A stretch of 64,000 nt of DNA, taken from positions 62,001-126,000 of the forward strand of contig BJHQ01000001.1 in assembly GCA_014193115.1 (NCBI GenBank), given 5' to 3'. The notes below the pieces were generated by a model. That model saw only the letters and a program-made list of their open reading frames with translations. It had not been told where the DNA came from and ran no database searches. This DNA comes from Planctomycetota bacterium (lineage in GTDB: Bacteria; Planctomycetota; UBA11346). The translations under genes were made by a program, and so were the position numbers. Positions 8,934 to 16,855 of this stretch are shown here, piece by piece (within the stretch, counting starts at the first letter, position 1; every line of letters begins with the position of its first letter).

Positions 8934-10778
8934 ATGCCGCTCCGCCTGCGCCGACCGCTGTTCTTCGTCGTGCTGTCCTGCGTTCTGGCCGCCGCCGGCG
9001 AGGTCGATCCGGCCAGCGTCGTAAGCCAGAGGATCCAGACCGAATACGCGAAGAAAGCGGCCGAGGTGCCTGCGACCGCCGACGGCCAATGGGATCTCGC
9101 GGTGTGGTGCCGCAGCCGCGCGCTGGTGGATGAGGAGCGGGTCGCCTGCGAGCAGGTGATCGCTCTCAGCCCAGATCACTTGGAGGCGCGGCGCCGACTC
9201 GGTTTTGAGCGGATGGGAACGAAATGGCTGCGCGGTGAGGAGCTGTACAAGGCCAAGGGCTGGGTGCGGCACCTCGGTCGATGGATGGCGCCGGCCGAGG
9301 TCGCAGCCGAGGAATCGCGGCGCAAACGGCTGCGCGATCTGGCCCGGGCCCGGGCCGACTGGTCCAACGCCTGGCAGGGCGAGACCCGCTATTTCAAGAT
9401 CCGCAGCAACGCCCCGGGGCGGATCGTCGAGGAGACCGGCCGGGCCCTCGACCTGTGCGTCGACACCCTGGCCAAGATTTTCAGGCCGCGGTCGATGCCG
9501 CGGCGCATTCCCCTGGAGATGTACGCCACCCAGGCCGAGTTCGCCCGGGCCAGCGCGGTGGCCGGCATGCCGGTGGGCCAGGGCACCCTGGGCTATTTCT
9601 ATCGCGGCAGCGACCTCGGCATCCGTTGCTTCCATGCCGGCAGCCTCGACCGGACCTTGGGCGTGCTGTTCCACGAATGCACCCACCTGATGGTCTACCA
9701 GTCCTTCGGCGACCAGGTGCCGACCTGGGCCAACGAAGGCATGGCCGTCTTCATGGAGTTCGCTAAGGTCAGCGGCACCTCCATCGACATCCGCACCGTG
9801 CCCTGGGACCGGCTGTGGCATCTCCAGGACATGCTCGATGAAAAAGACCAGATTTCGCTCAACCGCCTGGCCGCGCTGAGCGGCGAATACACCGTCCAGT
9901 ACTATCCTCAGGGCTGGGGCCTGGTGTGGTTCCTGCTCTACGCCGACCAAGGGAAGTACCGGCCCAAACTGGAGGCGTTCTATCAGCAGAAGCAGACGCC
10001 GGGGATGGCGGTGGACGCGTTCCGCGCCGCTTTCGGCGTCGCGCCCGACGATCTGCTGCCCGCCTGGCGTTCGCAGTTCGCGGCGATGGAGCCCAAGACC
10101 ACCAGCGAGCTGTGCGACGCGGCGCTGGCCGCGGCCCGGTACCGCTACGATCTGCGCAAGGGATTGGCCTTCGCCGACCAGGCCATCGCCAGCGCTGCGA
10201 CCGACTGGAAACCGAAGCTGGTCAGGGCCCGGGTACTGTTCGCCCAGGCCCGGCTCAGCGGCCGGATCGAGCATTGGCACCAGGCGGCCGCTGCCTTCGG
10301 CGCTGTCTCTGCCGAGCGCGAGGCCGCCCTGGCCAAGCAGCGGGGCAAGCCGGCGCTGGCCGATCTGGCGATCACCGCCGAGCACGCCATCGCCCTGGCC
10401 CGAGGCGGCGGCCCTGGCGATTGCCAGCGGGCGGTGGAGCTGTGCGGCAAGTCGATCGCTGCCGATGAGGCCGATCCCAGCGCCTACCGGAGCCTGGCCG
10501 AGATCGCCACCGTGGCCACGGACCCGGTTTTTCGGGATCTCGCGGCCGCCGGCGAGCACCTCGCGGTGGCGGACGATCTTGGCCCTGGGCACGAAAACGA
10601 CTACGTTCGGGCCTTGCTCCTGGCGGCGAACAACCAGGTCCCAGAGGCCCTGATGATGCTCGACCGGGCCGCGGCCCTCGACGCCTTCGGCTTTGGCGCG
10701 GCATTGTACCAGTCGGAGGCGGCCCGGCTGAAACCGAAGCCGGCGGCGGTGCGTCCGGCCGGGGTCAAGAACCGCTGA
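8934..10778 (+). CDS. Exported DUF1570-like HExxH metallopeptidase with TPRs
   Basis: A 614-aa protein beginning with a signal peptide (MPLRLRRPLFFVVLSCVLAA). A gluzincin-type zinc site is visible: H247-E-C-T-H251, with E268 in WANEGMAVF as the likely third ligand. This arrangement is that of peptidase-MA/DUF1570 proteins, which I associate with Planctomycetes. Before it lies a region with TPR-like features (residues 25-110), and after it come several TPR-like helical repeats to the C-terminus. Substrate unknown; likely periplasmic. The start is the ATG just before the signal peptide; the frame is open 51 codons further upstream without signal-like sequence. Its 3' end overlaps the convergent kinase gene by 14 bp. 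Confidence 0.8.
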   Translation: MPLRLRRPLFFVVLSCVLAAAGEVDPASVVSQRIQTEYAKKAAEVPATADGQWDLAVWCRSRALVDEERVACEQVIALSPDHLEARRRLGFERMGTKWLRGEELYKAKGWVRHLGRWMAPAEVAAEESRRKRLRDLARARADWSNAWQGETRYFKIRSNAPGRIVEETGRALDLCVDTLAKIFRPRSMPRRIPLEMYATQAEFARASAVAGMPVGQGTLGYFYRGSDLGIRCFHAGSLDRTLGVLFHECTHLMVYQSFGDQVPTWANEGMAVFMEFAKVSGTSIDIRTVPWDRLWHLQDMLDEKDQISLNRLAALSGEYTVQYYPQGWGLVWFLLYADQGKYRPKLEAFYQQKQTPGMAVDAFRAAFGVAPDDLLPAWRSQFAAMEPKTTSELCDAALAAARYRYDLRKGLAFADQAIASAATDWKPKLVRARVLFAQARLSGRIEHWHQAAAAFGAVSAEREAALAKQRGKPALADLAITAEHAIALARGGGPGDCQRAVELCGKSIAADEADPSAYRSLAEIATVATDPVFRDLAAAGEHLAVADDLGPGHENDYVRALLLAANNQVPEALMMLDRAAALDAFGFGAALYQSEAARLKPKPAAVRPAGVKNR

Positions 10779-12384
10779 GGTTGGCGACCCGGGAACCGCT
10801 GGGATCGGACAACGACAGCACCAGCCGGGCGATGGCGTCGAGGTGGAACGGCTTGGTCAGCACCGGCAGCCCGTCGGCATCGCCGGCATCGCCGGAGACC
10901 ACCGCGACCTTGCCGGCGAAGCCAGGTTTGCCGAGCAGTTCCCGGGCCAGGGCCAGACCATCGCCGTCCGGCAGATGGCGATCGATCAGGGCGAGGGCGA
11001 ACGGTTGGCGTCCGAGCGCAGCCCGGGCTGCCGCGACCGTGCCGACGATCTCCGTGGCATAGCCCAGCTCGGCCAGGGCGTCGGCGAGCAGGTCGGCGAC
11101 CAGCGGCTGGTCATCGACCACCAGCACCGTCCCGGCTGCGGCTGGCGGCGCTGCAACATGGGCCTCGGCGGCAGGCAGATCGATCAGGGTGGCGGCACCG
11201 GCGGCGCCGGCCCCGCGGGCGCGCAGCTCCAGGGTGCCGCCCTGGTCGCGCAGCTGGGCCTGGGCCATGGGCAGGCCGAGGCCGCGGTTGCCGCGCTGGG
11301 CGTGGGTGGTGTAGAACGGCCGCAGGGCGTTGCGCACCTGCTCGTCGCTCGGGGTCTCGCCGTCGTTGACCAGGGTGAGGCGCACCCGCGAGCCATGCTG
11401 CAAGGCGCTCAGCTCGACCCGCTGGGCGCCGTTGAGCACAGCGTTGTCGAGGACCTGCTCGAACACCCGGACCAGGGCGCGCTCGGCGGCCAGCACCCGC
11501 GGCAGCGGACCATCGATGGCGCAGAACGGCACCTTGCGGCCGCTGGCGCGCATCCGCGCCTCGGCCTGGGCGAGCAGGTCGGACGGCTGGCACGGGCGCA
11601 GCTCCTCGGACAGGGGCAGGGACAGGTTGCCGAGCTGGTCGACCAGGCCGACGCAGCGGCCGACCTCGTCGAGGATCACGCCGAGGCGGCGCTGGGCTTC
11701 GGGATCGTCCTTGGCGAAGGTCCGCTGCAGGCGCTGGGTGTAACCGAGGATCACCGCCAGCGGGTTGTTCAGTTCGTGGGCCAGCCCGCGCACCACCTGG
11801 GCGATGGCGCCGCGGGTCTCCAGCTCGACCAGCTGGCCCTGCTGGGTCTGCAATTCCTCGTGGGCGGCGCGGAGCTGGTCCATCGCCTCGCGCAGGTGGT
11901 GGGTGCGCTGCTCGACCAGGTCCTCCAGCTTGGTGGTGAGTTCGAGCAGCTGGCTGTTGCGCTCGCCCAGCTCTGAGACCAGCGACCGGTTGTGGCGGCG
12001 GATCAGAGCCGCCTCGCAACCCTGATGGATCAGCTGCAAGGCCAGGGCCGGCGGCCACGGCTTGGGCAGGAAGCCATCGACTCCGCCGTGATTGATCGCG
12101 CTGACCGCAAAGGCCAGGTCGGCGTTGGCGCTGGTGATGATCCGGAAGCAGTCCGGATCGCGCCGGCGCTGCCCGGCCAGCCAATGCAAGCCGCTCGACG
12201 CGGTGCCGAGATCGTGGGCGACCAGCGCGACATCGACCTGGATATGGCTGAGCAGGCGCTCTGCCGACTGGGGGTCGCGGCAGGTGTGCAGGACCACGCC
12301 GGCCCCGACTTCCAGCGCCGCCATCGCCGCCAGATCGGCGGGGTCGTCATCGAGGACCAGGACCGAGCTGGCAGTTTGGGCCAT
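10765..12384 (-). CDS. Hybrid sensor histidine kinase with two receiver domains
   Basis: A 539-aa soluble signalling protein ordered receiver - coiled coil - HisKA/HATPase - receiver. The first receiver (1-125) has the acidic pocket (LDDDP) and Lys (LPKPW), but the phosphoacceptor position aligns to His in VAHDLGT, so it may be a pseudo-receiver. The kinase core has the H-box (LAHELNNPLAVI), N-box (VLDNAVLNGA) and G-box (GNRGLGLPMAQ). The C-terminal receiver has a normal acceptor (ALIDRHLPDGDG) and Lys (VLTKPF). There are no membrane segments, so the input is probably cytoplasmic. It is followed downstream by no obvious output gene; a membrane histidine kinase lies 68 bp upstream on the same strand. 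Confidence 0.88.
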   Translation of the reverse strand: MAQTASSVLVLDDDPADLAAMAALEVGAGVVLHTCRDPQSAERLLSHIQVDVALVAHDLGTASSGLHWLAGQRRRDPDCFRIITSANADLAFAVSAINHGGVDGFLPKPWPPALALQLIHQGCEAALIRRHNRSLVSELGERNSQLLELTTKLEDLVEQRTHHLREAMDQLRAAHEELQTQQGQLVELETRGAIAQVVRGLAHELNNPLAVILGYTQRLQRTFAKDDPEAQRRLGVILDEVGRCVGLVDQLGNLSLPLSEELRPCQPSDLLAQAEARMRASGRKVPFCAIDGPLPRVLAAERALVRVFEQVLDNAVLNGAQRVELSALQHGSRVRLTLVNDGETPSDEQVRNALRPFYTTHAQRGNRGLGLPMAQAQLRDQGGTLELRARGAGAAGAATLIDLPAAEAHVAAPPAAAGTVLVVDDQPLVADLLADALAELGYATEIVGTVAAARAALGRQPFALALIDRHLPDGDGLALARELLGKPGFAGKVAVVSGDAGDADGLPVLTKPFHLDAIARLVLSLSDPSGSRVANLSGS

Positions 12385-12452
12385 GCGTGTAGGCTCGCCC
12401 GGAACACCACGCTGCCAAGCGACAGCTGAGCAGATTCACCGACCCCGTGGGA

Positions 12453-13703
12453 TCAACGCTGCGCTGAAGCGGTTTCGTCCACGGGCCGGACCGGGACAAG
12501 CCCAGCCACGGTGAACACGGTCCGCCCGGCGGTGCGTTGATGCGCCAGCCGCGCGCCGTGGGCCTCGGCGATGGCCCGGGCCAGGTGCAGGCCGAGTCCG
12601 GTGCCCTCGGGCCGCCCGCTGGCGAAGGCGTCGAACAGGCGGGGCAGCACCGCAGGATCGATGCCCGGCCCGTCGTCCTCCACCGCCAGGCGGCCATCGC
12701 CGATGCGGATCGTCACCTGGCTGCCGATGCCGGAGCCCTGGATCGCCTGGATGGCGTTGAGCACGAGATTCAGCGCCAGTTGGCGTAACCGGCGCGGATC
12801 GGCCCTGGCCTTGCCGCCGCCGTCGACGGTGATGGCGACGCCGGCGTGACCGGCTTGGCGGGCGAGCAGTCCGCAGATCGCGTCCGCCACCGGCCGCAGG
12901 TCGCAATCAGCCAGATTGACGGTCATGCCCCGGGCGAAGCCGAGCAGCTCATCGACCACCAGATCCAGACGTTCGATCTCGTCGTGGATCAGACCGGCGG
13001 CGTCGCGGTCGATCTGGGAGCCGCTGCGTCCGAGCATCTGCGCCGCCAGCCGGACCGCAGACAGCGGATTGCGCACTTCGTGGGCGATGGTCGCGGTGAA
13101 GGTGCCGAGGGTCGCCAGCCGTTCGGCTCGGCGGTTGGCGGCGTCGAGGTCGCGCAGCCTGACCCGCATCGCCTCCAGCTCGCCAGCGAGCTGGTCGAGC
13201 TCGCGTCCGGCGCGGTCCACCGCCACCGGGGTCGTCCAGTCGCCGCCGCCGATGGTCCGCGCCGCCGCGGCCAGGCGCTCCACCGGCCGGGAGAAGCGCC
13301 GGGCGAGCAGCACCGCCACGGCGGCGAAGGCGCCGGAGCCGACCACGACCACCAGCGCGGTGATGACGGCGATCTCCTGACGGACCTGGGCATAGACCGG
13401 GGTGCGGTAGGCGATGGCGATGGTCAGCCCGCCGGCGGCGACCTGGACCGTGCCTGGGGCGGGCGGAGCGGGGCCTGCGAGCACGGCGAACTCGTAACCG
13501 GTGAGCTCGCGCATCCGGTCGAGCACCGCCGGGGTCGGCGAGAATCCGCCTTGGGTCAGGACCCGGCCCACCGCCCGGGCGCTGGATTCGGCCTGGGCGC
13601 GCAGGGCCTCATCGACCCACTGCCAGGCGGCCAGGCCGACCCCGATCGCCAGGGCGAGGTGGACCGCGACGAAGGCCAGCAGCAGTCGGGTGCGCAGCGG
13701 CAT
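12453..13703 (-). CDS. Membrane sensor histidine kinase (HAMP-HisKA-HATPase)
   Basis: A 416-aa inner-membrane kinase. It has an N-terminal membrane segment (RLLLAFVAVHLALAIGVGLA), a short periplasmic loop of about 80 residues, a second membrane segment (ALVVVVGSGAFAAVAVLLA), a HAMP linker, the H-box TIAHEVRNPLSAV, N-box (NLVLNAIQA), and G-boxes (DDGPGID, GTGLGL). The signal is unknown. I chose the ATG at 13703, which begins right before the membrane segment; the frame could start at a TTG at 13736. It probably forms a unit with the hybrid kinase 68 bp downstream. No DNA-binding response regulator is adjacent. Confidence 0.9.
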   Translation of the reverse strand: MPLRTRLLLAFVAVHLALAIGVGLAAWQWVDEALRAQAESSARAVGRVLTQGGFSPTPAVLDRMRELTGYEFAVLAGPAPPAPGTVQVAAGGLTIAIAYRTPVYAQVRQEIAVITALVVVVGSGAFAAVAVLLARRFSRPVERLAAAARTIGGGDWTTPVAVDRAGRELDQLAGELEAMRVRLRDLDAANRRAERLATLGTFTATIAHEVRNPLSAVRLAAQMLGRSGSQIDRDAAGLIHDEIERLDLVVDELLGFARGMTVNLADCDLRPVADAICGLLARQAGHAGVAITVDGGGKARADPRRLRQLALNLVLNAIQAIQGSGIGSQVTIRIGDGRLAVEDDGPGIDPAVLPRLFDAFASGRPEGTGLGLHLARAIAEAHGARLAHQRTAGRTVFTVAGLVPVRPVDETASAQR

Positions 13704-13875
13704 GGAGCGAGGATCGGCCCGCCGCGTCGTCGCCAAGGCTCAGCGCGCGACCGGAAGCCGATTCAGCCTGAAACAGAGGCGCGGCCACGGGCCAAGCAAA
13801 ACCGACCGGAGTACGATCTCCTGGCCGCCAACGGCGGTTCTCGGCCCGCGGCGGTTTCCGGCCCGTAGCCCTGGT

Positions 13876-15312
13876 TCAGCAGCGGGTGCACACCCGCACC
13901 GCCAGGGTGCCCCAGGCGGGCAGGTCGACGATCAGGCCGTGGTGGCGCAGGTCGGCAGCGCTCAGTTCCCAGTCGGCGCCGCCGAAGACTTCCTGGAAGC
14001 GCTGGTCACGGCCGGCGAGCGGTCCGGCGTCGACCGCTGAGCGGCACGGCTGCCACGAGGCGTTCACCGCCACCAGCAGCCCGACGTGGGCCTGCTGGGT
14101 CCACAGGCAGCAGACCACCGGGTTGCGCTGATCGCCGCGGGCGGTGAGCAGTTTCCATTCGCCGTGCATCCGCGCCGACTCGCCGAGCAGATGCAGCAGA
14201 TCACGGTGGTTGGCCCGGTGCTCATCGCGGCCGTCCTCGGGCGGGCGGCGGCAGGCGGGCAGCGAGGCGTGCAGCACCCGGCCGTCCTCCTGGCCGTGAT
14301 GGCAGAGGAGCATGCCCGGGACCATGCCGGTGATGAACAGCGCGCCGCGATGGTGGTCAGGGTGGGGGAAGCGCGCCGCGGCCCGTTGCTCGTTATGGTT
14401 TTCCAGGAAGCGCACGCAGCGCCGCTGGTAGTCGAGGTTGGCGCCGAGATGGGCGCGGATGCTGGCGGCGTCGCCGGCGAGCAGCCGGTCGTAGAGGATC
14501 TTGTCGTAGGTGAAATCGAAGCCGGCCTGCTGCAGGTCGTATTCACGGTTCCAGTAGACCTCGGCCACGAACAGCGTGCCGGGATGCTCGGCCCGGACCC
14601 GCTCGATGCAGGACGGCCAGAACGGCTTGATCTTGCGCCCCCAGGTGCTGCCGAAGACATCGGGCAGCAGCAGCATCGCCAGATCGCAGCGCAGGCCGTC
14701 GCACTTGGCGGCGACCGCGGCGATGTCTTCGAGCATCGCCTGCTGGACCGCGTCGTTGCCGTAGTCGAGCTGCACCGTGGCCCGCCACGGGGCGAAGAAC
14801 GGATCGCGGCCATGGCAGAAGATGTGCTCGCCGAGCCGGACATGGGCGTCGGGCCGTTCGCGCAGGGCCCGTTCATCGCCGCGGATGAACCAGTCGGGAT
14901 GTTCCACGGTCCAGGGATGGTCGAGCCCGACCTGGTTGGGGAAGATGTCGAGCATCAGCGACAGGCCCGCGGCCCGCGCGCGGTGGCGGAGGCGGCCCAG
15001 CGCAGCGTCTCCGCCCAGGGCTGGATCCACCGCATAGCCGAGGGGCGCCTGGGGGCTGCCGGTCAGGTCGTCAGCGCCGAAATCGGGCAGCACGCCGCGC
15101 AGGTAGCCGGTCAGATGGCGGTCATCTTGAGCGACCTTGCGGGCCAATGGGCCGGTCGGCCACACCCCGAGCAGGTACAGCCAGGTGAAACCGGCTTCGA
15201 CCAATTCGTCGAGGAAATCATCAGACAGATCATCCAGCGTCGCCGATCGGCCGATCACGGCAGACCGTTCAGTCCTCCAGGTACGGACGTTCAGCTCGTA
15301 GAGCTGGTGCAT
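13876..15312 (-). CDS. GH13 alpha-amylase family protein with atypical active-site motifs
   Basis: A 478-aa protein without a signal peptide, with an alpha-amylase (beta/alpha)8 barrel layout. The nucleophile is D210 in LRCDLAM and the acid/base is E251 in VAEVYWN. However, region IV reads LENHNEQR, with N307 where GH13 enzymes have the transition-state Asp of NHD, and region I reads DIFPNQVGLDHP with Gln in place of the usual His. The N-terminus (LYELNVRTWRTE) resembles GH13 proteins acting on alpha-glucans or trehalose-related substrates. The ATG at 15312 is preferred over the in-frame TTG at 15327 because a GGAAGG Shine-Dalgarno lies just upstream of it. Substrate unknown; activity may be altered. 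Confidence 0.8.
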   Translation of the reverse strand: MHQLYELNVRTWRTERSAVIGRSATLDDLSDDFLDELVEAGFTWLYLLGVWPTGPLARKVAQDDRHLTGYLRGVLPDFGADDLTGSPQAPLGYAVDPALGGDAALGRLRHRARAAGLSLMLDIFPNQVGLDHPWTVEHPDWFIRGDERALRERPDAHVRLGEHIFCHGRDPFFAPWRATVQLDYGNDAVQQAMLEDIAAVAAKCDGLRCDLAMLLLPDVFGSTWGRKIKPFWPSCIERVRAEHPGTLFVAEVYWNREYDLQQAGFDFTYDKILYDRLLAGDAASIRAHLGANLDYQRRCVRFLENHNEQRAAARFPHPDHHRGALFITGMVPGMLLCHHGQEDGRVLHASLPACRRPPEDGRDEHRANHRDLLHLLGESARMHGEWKLLTARGDQRNPVVCCLWTQQAHVGLLVAVNASWQPCRSAVDAGPLAGRDQRFQEVFGGADWELSAADLRHHGLIVDLPAWGTLAVRVCTRC

Positions 15313-15482
15313 GCCGCCGCCTTCCAAGAGCCATTTGACGCAGAAATGATCAATTCACAAGGGAGGGAAAGCAGACCGGCTCGTAACGGACGCAGCGATT
15401 GGCGACGTTTTTCTCGGTGATTTCCCGATTCCGGTTGACCTCAGACGTCAACCGGATCGACGACAGAATGGCTTCGGCTCGG

Positions 15483-16766
15483 TCAGGAGCGGATCTCAGG
15501 CTTGCGGATCGCCACGCCATAGGCGCCCAGGGCGGTGGCGAGCTCTTGGATGAAGCTCTGGCCGCTGCCCGGGACCTTGTACAGGTCGAGGTCGCTGTAC
15601 TGGGCGAGATCGCCGATGCGGGCGACGCCGATGCCTTCGAGGACCTGCTGGTGGCGGGCGGTCAGTTCCAGCCGTTCGATGGATTCCGACAGGACTTTCT
15701 GGTCGGCCTTGCTGATCGCCCGGTCGGTCTCGTCGCGGTACATGCCCAGGCGGAGGTTGCGCACGGCGAGCATTTCGCGCACTTCCTTCAGCGAGGTCTC
15801 GCCGAAGTTCTTGTACGAGAGCATCTCCTGCTCGGAGATCCGGAGCAGGTCGCCGAGGGTGAAGATGTTCATTTTTGCCAGGCAGTTCCGGCTGCGCACC
15901 GACAGTTCAAAGTCATTGACGCTGGTACGCATGATCTTTTCCATCTTTTCCCGCTCGCGCTCCTCCACTTCGTCATAGTACATCTGGCGGCTGGCGCGGG
16001 CGTCGCGGAGCAGGGTCAGCGCTTTTTTGTCGCGGGGATTGTAGGCCAGGGCCTGGCGGAAGCAGTCCATCGCGGCGTTGGCTTCGCCGCGCTCGTCGTA
16101 CAAAATGCCGAGATTGACCACGCCGGGCACATAAGCCGGGCTGGCGTCGGCGCAGAGCAGGTACTGCTCCGCGGCCAGGTCGTCGTCGCCGATGCGGTCG
16201 AGCAGCACGCCGAGCTTGAACGCGGCTTCGACCTGGGGTCCGTCGCTGTCGAGGGCAGCCTCATAGGCCTTGATCGCAGCTTCGACGTTGCCCTTGGCTT
16301 CCAGGACCAGGCCGTGCAGGAATTCCTGTTCGGAGCTGTCCAGACCGGGGCCGTTGATGTGCTTTTCGGCCTCGTCGAGGGTGCCGCCTGCGACCAATGA
16401 GCGGACCAGCTCGCCGCGCACCGAGGGCAGGTTCTTGGCCGCGCTGGCCAGGATCGCCTTGGCTTCGGCGTGGTCGTCGAGGTCGGCGTGGACCATGCCC
16501 AGCACCGCCTGCACATAGGGATCCTTCTTGTCAGCCAGGTCCAGCGCCTCGTCGGCGTCGCCGTGGCGCTCCAGGGCGAGGGCGAGGATGGCGGTGCGGA
16601 CCTTGTCCTTGCTGCCGGGCAGGCCGTCCTGGAGCAATGCCAGCAGACGGGTGCGTTCTTCGACATCTTGGCGAGCCGTGCGCATCAGGGCGCGGATCTG
16701 GGCGATCGTCGGCCGGTCGGTGCCAGTGAGGATCTGGGCGCTGCGCGGAAGGGTTGAGGCGGGCAT
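15483..16766 (-). CDS. TPR protein with RNA polymerase alpha-CTD-like C-terminus
   Basis: A 427-aa protein. Residues about 40-265 contain TPR-like helical repeats (for example SPAYVPGVVNLGILYDERGE). Residues about 288-345 (VRSRNCLAKMNIFTLGDLLR, then SYKNFGETSLKEVREML) closely match the helix-hairpin-helix alpha-CTD of RNA polymerase, and a second helix-hairpin-helix-like segment follows (about 370-420). I recall this TPR plus alpha-CTD combination from Planctomycetes. It is not the true rpoA: the assembly domain is missing. A role in transcription or nucleic-acid binding is inferred from the domain alone. Confidence 0.82.
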   Translation of the reverse strand: MPASTLPRSAQILTGTDRPTIAQIRALMRTARQDVEERTRLLALLQDGLPGSKDKVRTAILALALERHGDADEALDLADKKDPYVQAVLGMVHADLDDHAEAKAILASAAKNLPSVRGELVRSLVAGGTLDEAEKHINGPGLDSSEQEFLHGLVLEAKGNVEAAIKAYEAALDSDGPQVEAAFKLGVLLDRIGDDDLAAEQYLLCADASPAYVPGVVNLGILYDERGEANAAMDCFRQALAYNPRDKKALTLLRDARASRQMYYDEVEEREREKMEKIMRTSVNDFELSVRSRNCLAKMNIFTLGDLLRISEQEMLSYKNFGETSLKEVREMLAVRNLRLGMYRDETDRAISKADQKVLSESIERLELTARHQQVLEGIGVARIGDLAQYSDLDLYKVPGSGQSFIQELATALGAYGVAIRKPEIRS

Positions 16767-16855
16767 CGGCGGGGACCTTCGGAAGGGCCGGGCACGGTAG
16801 GACCGGCCCGGGCATGGTCAATGTGCTGGCCGGGCCGCCGGATCGAACCTCCGGA

